From positions 592,648 to 656,647 of the forward strand of contig NZ_JAAKGI010000001.1 of assembly GCF_011762485.1 (NCBI RefSeq): a DNA stretch of 64,000 nucleotides. Reading direction: 5' to 3'. A program made the position numbers and the translations under genes. The stretch's first letter is position 1, and every line of letters begins with the position of its first letter. Of this stretch, positions 17,769 to 26,574 are shown piece by piece. The notes below the pieces were generated by a model that was given only the letters and a program-made list of their open reading frames with translations, was not told the DNA's origin and ran no database searches. The DNA comes from Yeosuana marina. GTDB lineage: Bacteria; Bacteroidota; Bacteroidia; Flavobacteriales; Flavobacteriaceae.

Positions 17769-19259
17769 ATGGATATTTTAACTCTTTTCATAATTGTACC
17801 TATAATCACCGTTATAGCTTTAGTCTTTTCTAAAGGTTTAGAACGAGCGCGTGTTGTTTCAATGATTGGAAGCTTCATTCAACTAGGTATGGCAATCAAT
17901 TTATTGTTTGCGTATTTGAGAGAAATAAAGGTTAATAGCGACATTATGGTATTTACCAAAGATGTTGTCTGGTTTAAAAATTTCAATATTCATTATAATA
18001 TTGGAGTTGATGGTATTTCGGTTGCTTTAATATTATTAACGGCTATTGTCGTTCTAGCAGGTGTTTTTATTTCATGGAAAATGAAAGAATTGCCTAAAGA
18101 ATTCTTTATTTCACTTATTGTATTATCACTAGGAGTTTACGGGGTATTTATCTCCATCGATTTGTTCACCTTATTTGTGTTTTTTGAGATCGCTGTAATC
18201 CCAATGTATTTGTTAATTGGTATTTGGGGCTCTGGTCCAAGAGAATACTCCGCAATGAAGTTAACCCTAATGCTTATGGGTGCTTCGGCTATTTTATTAG
18301 TGGGGATTTTAGGAATCTATTTTAATTCCAATGCAGACGGCGGTGCTTTAACATTCAATATTCTGGAAATAGCTAAGGTTAATATCCCAATAGAAGCTCA
18401 AAAACTATTTTTCCCATTTGTCTTTATAGGTTTTGCTGTTATAAGTGCATTATTTCCTTTTCATACCTGGTCGCCAGATGGTCATGCTTCAGCACCAACA
18501 GCGGTTTCTATGTTGCATGCCGGTGTTTTAATGAAACTAGGAGGTTATGGTGTGTTTAGAATTGCCATGTTTTTATTGCCAGAAGGAGCATTGCATTGGT
18601 CTTGGTTCTTTATCATTCTAGCGGCTATCGGCGTTGTTTATGGAGCGTTTTCAGCTATTAGACAAACCGATTTAAAATTTATAAATGCCTATGCCTCGGT
18701 AAGTCATTTAGGATTGGTATTATTTGCCTTATTAACGCTAAATAAAATAGCTTGGAACGGAGCCATTATTCAATCACTATCACATGGACTATTAACAGCC
18801 TTATTTTTTGCACTGATAGGAATGATTTATGGTAGAACACATACAAGAGATATTAGAAAATTGGGTGGTATGATGAAGATTTTACCATTTATTGGTGCTA
18901 TTTATGTCATTACCGGATTAGCTTATTTAGGATTGCCAGGATTTAGTGGTTTTGTGGCCGAAATGAACATTTTTGTGGGAGCTTTTCAGGAAAATTCAGA
19001 TACGTTTAATAGAATCTTAACCATCTTGGTAGTATCATCAATTGTTGTAACATCAGTATATATACTAAGGTTGGTTGGAAAAATAATGATGGGGCCTTTA
19101 GAAACGAATGATGTTAACGACTTACCAAAAGCAACCTGGTTTGAGAAAACAGGTATTTTGTTATTAATGATTCCCGTAATTGGAATAGGTGTAGCGCCAT
19201 TCTGGTTAAGTGAAATGATTATGAAAAGTTTAGAACCCTTTATTCAAGGAGTATTATAA
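17769..19259 (+). CDS. nuoM: Complex I subunit NuoM (antiporter-like)
   Basis: A 496-residue pumping subunit with about 14 helices. Characteristic stretches are FFEIAVIPMYLLIGIWG, LFPFHTWSPDGHASAPTAVS and the conserved lysine and histidine helices that follow (SVSHLGLVLFALL, SHGLLTALFFALIG). It is of standard length and separated from nuoL by 10 nt. Confidence 0.95.
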   Translation: MDILTLFIIVPIITVIALVFSKGLERARVVSMIGSFIQLGMAINLLFAYLREIKVNSDIMVFTKDVVWFKNFNIHYNIGVDGISVALILLTAIVVLAGVFISWKMKELPKEFFISLIVLSLGVYGVFISIDLFTLFVFFEIAVIPMYLLIGIWGSGPREYSAMKLTLMLMGASAILLVGILGIYFNSNADGGALTFNILEIAKVNIPIEAQKLFFPFVFIGFAVISALFPFHTWSPDGHASAPTAVSMLHAGVLMKLGGYGVFRIAMFLLPEGALHWSWFFIILAAIGVVYGAFSAIRQTDLKFINAYASVSHLGLVLFALLTLNKIAWNGAIIQSLSHGLLTALFFALIGMIYGRTHTRDIRKLGGMMKILPFIGAIYVITGLAYLGLPGFSGFVAEMNIFVGAFQENSDTFNRILTILVVSSIVVTSVYILRLVGKIMMGPLETNDVNDLPKATWFEKTGILLLMIPVIGIGVAPFWLSEMIMKSLEPFIQGVL

Positions 19260-19280
19260 AAAATTAAACAGATAACTAAA

Positions 19281-20708
19281 ATGAATTTTAGTAGCTTTTT
19301 ATTAATGCGTCAAGAGATTATACTTTTAACAATTATTCTATTGTTATTAGTTGCTGAAATTTCAATCTCTAAATCCAAAAAACAAAGTATCGTCCATTTG
19401 GCTATTTTCTTGTTTGGAATTCATACCATTGTTGGTTTTTTGCCAATAGAATCAGGCAAACTGTTTGGAGGTATGTTTCACTCAAATGAGCTTGTGCATT
19501 TCTTTAAAAATGTACTTAATGTTGGCGTTTTTATTTTATTGCTACAATCAGCAGACTGGTTGCAGGAAAAGGTGGTGGATGAGAATAAAGGAACAGAGTT
19601 TTTCATCCTTTTATTTTCTTCATTATTAGGAATGTATTTTATGATCTCTGCAGGCGATTTCTTAATGTTTTATTTAGGATTGGAGCTTTCAACATTACCT
19701 GTGGCTGCGTTGGCTGCTTTTGAAGTGACCAAGAGAATTTCCAGTGAAGCAGGAATTAAATTTATTTTGTCTGCTGGATTAGCCTCAGGAGTTTCCTTGT
19801 TTGGTATTTCTATGTTATATGCTACATCGGGTTCTATTTATTTTGATGATATTATCACGATGATTTCAGCCACTAACTTAACCATATTAGGATTTGTTTT
19901 GTTCTTTGCTGGATTAGCTTTTAAAATATCATTAGTACCATTTCATTTCTGGACTGCTGATGTTTATGAAGGAGCACCTATTAGTGTGGCGTCTTATTTA
20001 TCAGTTATTTCAAAGGGAGCAGCGGTTTTTATCCTCATGATCTTATTCTTCACCGTATTTAAAACATTAATGCACGTTTGGGAAAACATAGTTTATGTCA
20101 TAGCATTGGCAACCATGTTTATAGGTAATTTATTCGCCATAAGACAACAAAATATGAAACGGTTTTTAGCATTTTCATCGATTGCACAAGCAGGATTCAT
20201 CTTGTTAGGATTAATCACTGGAACGCAATTAGGAACCGCTACAATTATATATTTTGTAATGATTTATATCTTTTCCAATTTGGCTGCATTTGGTGTCGTA
20301 CAAGCAATCTCATTAAAAACAGGAAAAGAGAATATGAATGATTATGAAGGCTTGTACAGAACTAATCCTAATCTAAGTTTGGTGATGATGTTGGCCTTAT
20401 TTTCACTGGCTGGAATACCACCAGTAGCAGGTTTTTTTGGTAAGTTTTTCTTATTTACCGCAGCCGCAAGCGAAGGGTATTATTTGTTAGTATTTTTAGC
20501 CGTTGTTAATGTAACCATCTCATTATACTATTATTTATTGGTAGTTAGAGCTATGTTTTTAAGAACAAGTGATCAAGCTATTCCGTATTTCAAGAATAAA
20601 TTATATATGAGATTAGGGCTTTTAATTACTGTAATAGGTATTTTAGTGATTGGTCTTTATAGCCCATTGTATGATTATATTTTTGAATTAAGTAAGAATT
20701 TAAATTAG
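19281..20708 (+). CDS. nuoN: Complex I subunit NuoN (antiporter-like)
   Basis: A 475-residue pumping subunit, the last recognised nuo gene. Visible signatures are YLGLELSTLPVAALAAFE, LVPFHFWTADVYEGAPISV, FSSIAQAGFILLG and LFSLAGIPPVAGFFGKF. With NuoL and NuoM, all three antiporter-like pumps are encoded. It is followed 6 nt later by an unknown small gene in the same operon, not by other nuo genes. Confidence 0.95.
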   Translation: MNFSSFLLMRQEIILLTIILLLLVAEISISKSKKQSIVHLAIFLFGIHTIVGFLPIESGKLFGGMFHSNELVHFFKNVLNVGVFILLLQSADWLQEKVVDENKGTEFFILLFSSLLGMYFMISAGDFLMFYLGLELSTLPVAALAAFEVTKRISSEAGIKFILSAGLASGVSLFGISMLYATSGSIYFDDIITMISATNLTILGFVLFFAGLAFKISLVPFHFWTADVYEGAPISVASYLSVISKGAAVFILMILFFTVFKTLMHVWENIVYVIALATMFIGNLFAIRQQNMKRFLAFSSIAQAGFILLGLITGTQLGTATIIYFVMIYIFSNLAAFGVVQAISLKTGKENMNDYEGLYRTNPNLSLVMMLALFSLAGIPPVAGFFGKFFLFTAAASEGYYLLVFLAVVNVTISLYYYLLVVRAMFLRTSDQAIPYFKNKLYMRLGLLITVIGILVIGLYSPLYDYIFELSKNLN

Positions 20709-20714
20709 AAGGTT

Positions 20715-21044
20715 ATGCCATTAGAAGGAAGTCATAAATTTGGAAGTATTGGAGATACTAGAGTAACGTTTGTTCAAAAGGGAGCTTCTGAAGATCGAAT
20801 GAATTTTTTAAAAAAACTATTGGAGCATAATGGGTTTGAAGTTATTATTGAAGAAGAGAAAAAGAAAGCAGAAGAAGACCCCCAATTATATACTGTAGCG
20901 GTCACTGATATGGTTTTTAATCCAACTATTTGGGTTTACGAAAGAAAACTAAAAACCTTTGATGGACATAAAGTTAATCAAGACTACTGGGAACAGCGCT
21001 CAGAGGACACCAATCCGCATTATTGGAATAATGGTGACAAATAA
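20715..21044 (+). CDS. Uncharacterised small protein co-transcribed with complex I
   Basis: I do not recognise this 109-residue protein. It is soluble, with no signal peptide, membrane helix, or cysteine or histidine cluster. Residues 8-60 look like a beta-alpha-beta unit: a strand around DTRVTFVQKG, an amphipathic helix around DRMNFLKKLL, then GFEVIIEEEKKKAEE, and finally a strand around YTVAVTDMVFNPTIWVYER. The C terminus is charged and rich in Trp/Tyr (DYWEQR, HYWNNG). It starts 6 nt after nuoN, before the operon terminator, so its expression is tied to complex I. A role on the electron-input face, which lacks NuoEFG, is a guess from position only. Confidence 0.75.
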   Translation: MPLEGSHKFGSIGDTRVTFVQKGASEDRMNFLKKLLEHNGFEVIIEEEKKKAEEDPQLYTVAVTDMVFNPTIWVYERKLKTFDGHKVNQDYWEQRSEDTNPHYWNNGDK

Positions 21045-21103
21045 TGTGCTTTAAATTTCTGGAAGCATATTTTTTACTACACAATCATCTTTAACAAAAT
21101 TTA

Positions 21104-21134
21104 ATTCCTACTAATTTAGTAGGAATATTTTTTT
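21104..21134 (+). terminator. Terminator of the nuo operon
   Basis: An 11-bp perfect inverted repeat (21104-21114 with 21116-21126) is followed within two bases by a T run. It lies 60 nt after the last gene of the nuo operon. Confidence 0.8.
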
Positions 21135-21150
21135 ATTCTGAATTAAATTT

Positions 21151-21158
21151 TAATTTTG
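21151..21158 (+). promoter_or_regulatory. -7 box of the [2Fe-2S] ferredoxin promoter
   Basis: TAATTTTG is a perfect -7 match 59 nt before the ferredoxin start. The position 23 nt upstream holds no TGA-N6-TCA palindrome, so this ferredoxin seems to be expressed independently of the redox regulon. Confidence 0.5.
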
Positions 21159-21217
21159 CTGCTATTTCTTATTCTTTTAAAAAAGTAAAACGGTAAAAAC
21201 GAAGAAATTTAATTGCT

Positions 21218-21547
21218 ATGAAAGATGTTACCATTAAAATAACAGATAGAAACGGAACCAAGCATGATATTGTAGCACCAACCGATATGGCTATGAACCT
21301 TATGGAAGTTGTTCGCTCTTACGAATTGGCTCCAGAAGGAACGATTGGAGTTTGCGGTGGGATGGCTATGTGCGCTTCTTGCCAATGTTATATTTTAAGC
21401 GATACAGAATTACCAATAAAGCAAGATGAAGAAGATGCGATGCTTTCTGAAGCGTTTTATGTCAAACAAAATAGTCGTTTAGGCTGCCAAATACCTATTA
21501 CACCAAATCTGCATGGATTGGAAGTAGAATTGGCTCCAGAGAGTTAA
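21218..21547 (+). CDS. [2Fe-2S] ferredoxin (adrenodoxin/ISC-Fdx type)
   Basis: A 109-residue ferredoxin with the plant/adrenodoxin-type ligand pattern CX5CX2C (CGGMAMCASC, residues 47-56) and the fourth cysteine in RLGCQI. The acidic stretch KQDEEDAML between them is typical of vertebrate-type ferredoxins that serve Fe-S assembly or monooxygenases. It has its own promoter after the nuo terminator and faces the Rnf operon with 9 nt between stop codons. Its redox partner cannot be read from sequence; the nearby Rieske oxygenase and Fe-S biogenesis are both possible. Confidence 0.92.
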   Translation: MKDVTIKITDRNGTKHDIVAPTDMAMNLMEVVRSYELAPEGTIGVCGGMAMCASCQCYILSDTELPIKQDEEDAMLSEAFYVKQNSRLGCQIPITPNLHGLEVELAPES

Positions 21548-21556
21548 TACTTTAAT

Positions 21557-22132
21557 TTAAACTAAAGCTGTAAATCCTAGAAAAGCTAACGATAATAAAC
21601 CAGCTACCAATAAATTAATAGGTACGCCTTTCATGCCTTCAGGAATGTTAGCGAGTTCTAATTGCTCTCGTATACTAGCAAAAACTATTAAGGCTAAACT
21701 GAATCCTAAGGAATTTGAAATAGCAAAAAATACGGCTTTTATCAAACTACCATTGTCTAACCCAAGGGCTAATATAGCGACGCCTAAAACAGCACAATTC
21801 GTTGTAATTAAAGGTAGAAAAACCCCTAGTGCCTGATATAATGGTGGACTCACTTTTTTCAGAATTATTTCTACCATTTGCACTAAGGCAGCAATAACCA
21901 AAATAAAGGTAATGGTTCTTAAATAATTTAATCCGGCAGGCACTAACACATATTCATGTAGCAAATAGGTCACCGTTGTGGCTATGGTCATTACAAATAA
22001 TACCGCTCCAGACATTCCAACTGATGTCGATACTTTGTTAGAAACCCCTAAAAAAGGACAAATACCTAGAAATTGTGATAATACAATATTGTTAACGAAT
22101 ACGGCAGCTATGAGTATAATTACATAATCCAT
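21557..22132 (-). CDS. rnfA: Rnf complex subunit RnfA
   Basis: A 191-residue integral membrane subunit with six hydrophobic helices, homologous to NqrE. The signature FVNNIVLSQFLGICPFLGVS near residue 12 includes the cysteine thought to share an intramembrane Fe centre with RnfE. It is the last gene of the rnf operon, one base after rnfE. Rnf couples electron flow between ferredoxin and NAD to ion transport. Confidence 0.95.
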   Translation of the reverse strand: MDYVIILIAAVFVNNIVLSQFLGICPFLGVSNKVSTSVGMSGAVLFVMTIATTVTYLLHEYVLVPAGLNYLRTITFILVIAALVQMVEIILKKVSPPLYQALGVFLPLITTNCAVLGVAILALGLDNGSLIKAVFFAISNSLGFSLALIVFASIREQLELANIPEGMKGVPINLLVAGLLSLAFLGFTALV

Positions 22133-22133
22133 A

Positions 22134-22739
22134 TTAAGCAGTTTTTGTTGTTAGTTTATTGAAGATAACGGTTAAATAGGCTAGGGCTATAAAAGCACCT
22201 GGTGGTAATATGAAAAGTATAAACGTATTGGCATCATCTGGCACAAAACTAAGTCCAAATAAACTTCCGCTACCTAATATTTCACGAACAGAGCCTAATG
22301 CTGTTAAAGCCAATGTAAATCCTAAACCCATTCCTAAGGCGTCAATTATTGAAGATAATACATTGTTTTTTGAAGCATAGGCTTCTGCTCTTCCTAATAT
22401 AATACAGTTCACTACGATTAAAGGAATAAAGATTCCTAATTGCTCATAAAGAAAGGGAACGAATGCCTCTAAAATCATTTCTACAATCGTTACGAAAGAT
22501 GCTATAATGATAATAAATGCCGGAATACGAACTTTAGCAGGTATTAGGTTTTTTACTAATGAAACCACAATATTAGACATTAGTAATACAAAAGCTGTAG
22601 CCACGCCCATGCCTAAGCCATTAAATGCTGATGAGGTAACACCTAGCGTTGGACACATGCCCAGTAACATTACAAAAATGGGGTTTTCTTTAATAATTCC
22701 TTTTAAGAAATTTTGTTTTTGATTTAGAGTTTCAGCCAT
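22134..22739 (-). CDS. rnfE: Rnf complex subunit RnfE
   Basis: A 201-residue membrane subunit homologous to NqrD, with six helices and the inverted-repeat partner motif LLGMCPTLGVTSSAFNGLGM. The second signature VNCIILGRAEAYASKN is intact. It lies between rnfG and rnfA in the canonical order and completes the ion-conducting core with RnfA and RnfD. Confidence 0.95.
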   Translation of the reverse strand: MAETLNQKQNFLKGIIKENPIFVMLLGMCPTLGVTSSAFNGLGMGVATAFVLLMSNIVVSLVKNLIPAKVRIPAFIIIIASFVTIVEMILEAFVPFLYEQLGIFIPLIVVNCIILGRAEAYASKNNVLSSIIDALGMGLGFTLALTALGSVREILGSGSLFGLSFVPDDANTFILFILPPGAFIALAYLTVIFNKLTTKTA

Positions 22740-22744
22740 AATTC

Positions 22745-23341
22745 TTAATGTTTTAATTCAATTAACGAACTATTATTTTTTATAAAAGCATCGTAAGCCA
22801 TTTGTGTTGCATCACAAAATGCTCGTGAAGAAATTGTAGCACCTGTTAAAGCATCAACGTCGCCACCATCTTTTTTTACTGCCAATTTAAAGTCTGAAAT
22901 ATTGATGCCTTTAAATTGATTTAAAAATTTATCTTCGGTCATTTTAGTACCTAAACCAGGGGTTTCTTTTTGTTCTAGAACTACTACATTTTCAATATCA
23001 CCATTAGGTTTAAAACCAACCATAAGTTTCACTAAACCACTAAACCCTTTATCGGTTGACCCAATAACAGCAGCCCCAACAAATTCGTTTTTTGAATAGG
23101 CAGGATATATTTCTACACTGTCTGAAACCTTATCAGATGTTACCATTTTAACGTCTTCAACGGGGTTATTATCAAACGCAGGTAATACCAATTTTAAGGC
23201 GTTTATTTTTTTCTCAAGTTTAGCTTTAGCCTTTGGTTCTATGGTTAAATCATTTACAAATCCTAATGCGAAACCAGAAACTAATGTAATGACCAAAAGT
23301 GATAACAACATTCCGAAAAAAGTAGATTCTTTTTTACTCAT
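22745..23341 (-). CDS. rnfG: Rnf complex subunit RnfG (covalent FMN)
   Basis: A 198-residue subunit with one N-terminal membrane helix (about 10-28) and a periplasmic FMN-binding domain. The covalent flavin site is the threonine in DALTGATISSRA near residue 163, matching the S/T-GAT consensus. A conserved KETPGLGTK segment precedes it. Length and position fit RnfG. Confidence 0.94.
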   Translation of the reverse strand: MSKKESTFFGMLLSLLVITLVSGFALGFVNDLTIEPKAKAKLEKKINALKLVLPAFDNNPVEDVKMVTSDKVSDSVEIYPAYSKNEFVGAAVIGSTDKGFSGLVKLMVGFKPNGDIENVVVLEQKETPGLGTKMTEDKFLNQFKGINISDFKLAVKKDGGDVDALTGATISSRAFCDATQMAYDAFIKNNSSLIELKH

Positions 23342-23343
23342 AA

Positions 23344-24354
23344 TTACACGATTTTAGCTTTAATTTTCGAGCCAAATCTTCGAGGCTTAAAATATTTATT
23401 GATTAATGGCACAAAGGCGTTCATAATTAAAATAGCGAACGAAACACCTTCAGGATAGGCTCCAAAAAGCCGTATCACTACCGTTATTATCCCTATGCCA
23501 ATGGCGAAAATAATCATGCCTTTTTTCGTCATAGGGCTGGTCACTAAATCTGTTGCCATATAAAAAGCACCCAAAATAGCGCCACCAGATAGGATATGAA
23601 TGATAGGGTTCGCATAATGCTCGGGATCTAATGCCCAGAAAACACCAGTCATAACCGCCATAGTCATTAAAACCATAACAGGAATATGCCAAGAAATAAC
23701 TTTTCTGAATATTAAATATAATCCTCCAAGCAATAATGCTAGAGCCGACATTTCTCCTAAAGAACCTCCCGTAAATCCGAACAGCATATCTATAGCTGAA
23801 GGAATTCTCGAACTTATTTCAGTCATGGTGTCTCCATATTGAAGTCCTTCTTTTATGACGCCGAGAGAGGTCGCGCCTGTAACGGCATCAACAACATTAG
23901 TGTTGTTTTCTATGGCTGTTGGCCACATCGTCATTTGAACAGGAAAAGAAACTAATAAAAATACACGGCCAACTAACGCAGGGTTAAAAATATTAAAACC
24001 TAAACCGCCAAAGGATAGTTTGGCAACACCAATAGCAACTAATCCACCAACAATAACCATCCAAATAGGTAAGTTTGAAGGCAAATTAAACGCCAGTAAA
24101 ATTCCGGTGAGCAACGCAGAACCGTCGGTGATGGTTACTGCGGTTTTTAAAAGATATTTCTGAATAAGGTATTCAAACAAGACACACGAGGCAATCGCGA
24201 CTGAGGTTACAATTAAAGCACCCAATCCGAAAACATATATAGATACTAAAAAAGCAGGTGATAGTGCTATGATGACATCGTACATTAGTTTTTTAGACGT
24301 TCTATCTGAATGAACATGCGGCGAAGCCGATACAATGATGGGTTGCGTACTCAT
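23344..24354 (-). CDS. rnfD: Rnf complex subunit RnfD (covalent FMN)
   Basis: A 336-residue membrane subunit homologous to NqrB with about nine or ten helices. The second covalent FMN site is visible as DAVTGATSLG near residue 160, and the DGSALLTGILLAFNLPS segment is the family signature. It is complete and lies between rnfC and rnfG with 2-nt gaps. Confidence 0.95.
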   Translation of the reverse strand: MSTQPIIVSASPHVHSDRTSKKLMYDVIIALSPAFLVSIYVFGLGALIVTSVAIASCVLFEYLIQKYLLKTAVTITDGSALLTGILLAFNLPSNLPIWMVIVGGLVAIGVAKLSFGGLGFNIFNPALVGRVFLLVSFPVQMTMWPTAIENNTNVVDAVTGATSLGVIKEGLQYGDTMTEISSRIPSAIDMLFGFTGGSLGEMSALALLLGGLYLIFRKVISWHIPVMVLMTMAVMTGVFWALDPEHYANPIIHILSGGAILGAFYMATDLVTSPMTKKGMIIFAIGIGIITVVIRLFGAYPEGVSFAILIMNAFVPLINKYFKPRRFGSKIKAKIV

Positions 24355-24356
24355 AG

Positions 24357-25685
24357 TTAGTTTTTAACCGTATTTAATTTTTTAACAATCGTTTTCCCAA
24401 ATCGGATATAATCTAATAGCGGACGATGCGATGGGCACACGTAGCTACAAGAACCACATTCAATACAAGTCATAATATCTTCGGAACCTGCTTTTTCATA
24501 CATCCCTTTTTCAGATAAATTCATTAAAAGATGAGGTTCAAGTCCCATTGGACAAACCTCGACACACTCACCACAGCGAATACAGTTTTTTGGTTCGCCT
24601 CGGCTCGCTTCATCTTCAGAAATAACTAAAATTCCTGAGGTTCCTTTGGTAACAGGAACATCTAAGTTTTTAATAGCTTTTCCCATCATGGGGCCACCAT
24701 TAACAATTTTACGAGTACCTTCTGGTAAGCCGCCAACTTCATTAACTAAATCAGAAATTGGGGTTCCTATTTTCACCCAATAATTCGAGGCGTTTTCTAA
24801 TTTTTTTCCAGTAACGGTAACCACACGCTCAATTAATGGTTTGTTATGTTGAATCGCTTGATAAATCGCAAAAATGGTTCCTACATTATGCACGATAACA
24901 CCAACATCTAGTGGTAATCCGTTTTTAGGAACTTCGCGGTTTAATATGGCTCTCACCAATTGTTTTTCACCACCTTGCGGGTATTTTACTTGTAGCGCTG
25001 CGACTTTAATACCAGAATCGTTTACAGTGAGTTTTTTGAAAATATCAATGGCATCTTTCTTATTATTTTCAATACCAATAATGGCTTTATCAATATGAAG
25101 GGCGTGCATTAAAATTTTAATGCCAACAAGAATTTCTTCAGCTTTTTCAAGCATTAAACGATGATCGGCCGTTAAATAAGGTTCACATTCTACCCCGTTA
25201 ATAATAAGATGATCTAAAACGGTTCCTTCTTTTACGCTCAATTTCACATGAGATGGAAATGTCGCACCACCCAGACCAACAATTCCGTAGTCGTTAATAC
25301 GTTGGAGAATGTCTTTTGGTTCCATAGTGATATCCTTTTTTAGAGGATAGTCTATCTCTTCAAAATTCGATTCGTTTTTAGCATCGGTACGAATAACAAT
25401 ACATTGTTTTTTGTATCCGCTGGTATCAATTATCTTATCTAGTTTGGTAACAACTCCTGCTACTGGTGAGTGCACATTTGAAGACACAAAACCACCAGAT
25501 TTAGCAATAACTTGGCCTATTTCTACTTTGTCTTTAACATTAACAATTATTTCTGAAGGAATACCTATGTGTTGCGAAATAGGCACGTAAACCATTTTTG
25601 GTACGGGCATCTTTTTGATGCTTTTCGCTGAGGTTAACTTATTTTCTGGAGGATGAATACCGCCTTTTGGAAATGTTTTAAGCAT
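24357..25685 (-). CDS. rnfC: Rnf complex subunit RnfC (NADH side)
   Basis: A 442-residue peripheral subunit that handles NAD(H) and FMN. The order is an N-terminal barrel-sandwich domain, a NuoF-like flavin/NAD domain (GIVGLGGATFPSHVK near residue 135), a SLBB-like segment, then two [4Fe-4S] motifs near the C terminus (CIRCGECVEVCP, CIECGSCSYVCP). It overlaps rnfB by 8 nt. Because NuoEF is absent, RnfC is the only recognisable NAD-reactive electron-transfer subunit in this region. Confidence 0.95.
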   Translation of the reverse strand: MLKTFPKGGIHPPENKLTSAKSIKKMPVPKMVYVPISQHIGIPSEIIVNVKDKVEIGQVIAKSGGFVSSNVHSPVAGVVTKLDKIIDTSGYKKQCIVIRTDAKNESNFEEIDYPLKKDITMEPKDILQRINDYGIVGLGGATFPSHVKLSVKEGTVLDHLIINGVECEPYLTADHRLMLEKAEEILVGIKILMHALHIDKAIIGIENNKKDAIDIFKKLTVNDSGIKVAALQVKYPQGGEKQLVRAILNREVPKNGLPLDVGVIVHNVGTIFAIYQAIQHNKPLIERVVTVTGKKLENASNYWVKIGTPISDLVNEVGGLPEGTRKIVNGGPMMGKAIKNLDVPVTKGTSGILVISEDEASRGEPKNCIRCGECVEVCPMGLEPHLLMNLSEKGMYEKAGSEDIMTCIECGSCSYVCPSHRPLLDYIRFGKTIVKKLNTVKN

Positions 25686-26568
25686 CGGTCTTTATATTTT
25701 CAGATTCAACTTTCGCTTCAACTTTTGGCGTTTCTTTTTTGACTTTTTTAGGTGGAAAATTGGTCTCTATAATAGAATGCGTTGGACAAACTTCTACACA
25801 TTTTCTGCAAAGCGTACAGATAGCCGGGTCTATATAGGCTAAATTGTTTATCATAGTAACGGCATCTTTTGGACAAATATCTTGACACTTAGAGCAACCA
25901 ATACAGGCAACATCACAGGCTTTTTTTGCAATACCGGCTTTGTCTTCATTAAGGCAACCAACAAATACTTTTAAATCTCTTTTGTTTTTAGGTCGCATTT
26001 CTATAATATCTCTGGGGCAAGCTTCTACACAGGCACCGCATGAGGTACATTTATCTGAGATTACAACTGGTAATCCAGTTGCTTCATCCATATACATGGC
26101 ATCAAACTTACATACAGTCACACAATCTCCATCACCTAAACAACCGTATTGGCAATCGGTTTCTCCACTATAAATCATAGCGGAAATGGCACACGATCTT
26201 GGACCTTGATATTCGGTAGTTTTTGGTCTAACATCACAACCACCTTGGCAGCGAACAACAGCAAGCGTTGGGTCTTTTTCTGCAACCTCTTTACCTAAGA
26301 CTTCGGCAACAAGTTTCATAACATCGTTACCGCCAACAGGACAAAATAGGTTTGAAATATCTTCGGTAGCAACTAATTTTTCTGCGAAAGATTTACAACC
26401 AGGAGAACCACAACCGGCACAGTTCGCAGCGGGTAATAAATCTTCAACTTCAGCGATTAAAGGGTCTTCATAAACATAGAATTTTTTAGAAACAACATAC
26501 AACACAATTGCTGCAATTGACCCTAATGAGACTAATAAGAAAACACTATATAAAACAGATTCTGACAT
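25678..26568 (-). CDS. rnfB: Rnf complex subunit RnfB (ferredoxin side)
   Basis: A 296-residue subunit with one N-terminal helix (about 5-25), then a four-cysteine Fe-S domain (NCAGCGSPGCKSF ... FCPVGG) and several ferredoxin-type motifs, including CTSCGACVEACP, CIGCSKCQDICP and CTLCRKCVEVCP. The C terminus is Lys/Glu/Pro-rich. It would accept or donate electrons to the ferredoxins reduced by NifJ and KorAB. It overlaps rnfC by 8 nt and follows the RseC-like gene by 6 nt. Confidence 0.95.
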   Translation of the reverse strand: MSESVLYSVFLLVSLGSIAAIVLYVVSKKFYVYEDPLIAEVEDLLPAANCAGCGSPGCKSFAEKLVATEDISNLFCPVGGNDVMKLVAEVLGKEVAEKDPTLAVVRCQGGCDVRPKTTEYQGPRSCAISAMIYSGETDCQYGCLGDGDCVTVCKFDAMYMDEATGLPVVISDKCTSCGACVEACPRDIIEMRPKNKRDLKVFVGCLNEDKAGIAKKACDVACIGCSKCQDICPKDAVTMINNLAYIDPAICTLCRKCVEVCPTHSIIETNFPPKKVKKETPKVEAKVESENIKTDA

Positions 26569-26574
26569 ACGAAT

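Noticed and set aside
21116..21127. CRP/FNR-like site in front of the [2Fe-2S] ferredoxin
   Set aside because: The sequence at the position 23 nt upstream of its -7 box has no TGA/TCA arms and overlaps the nuo terminator.
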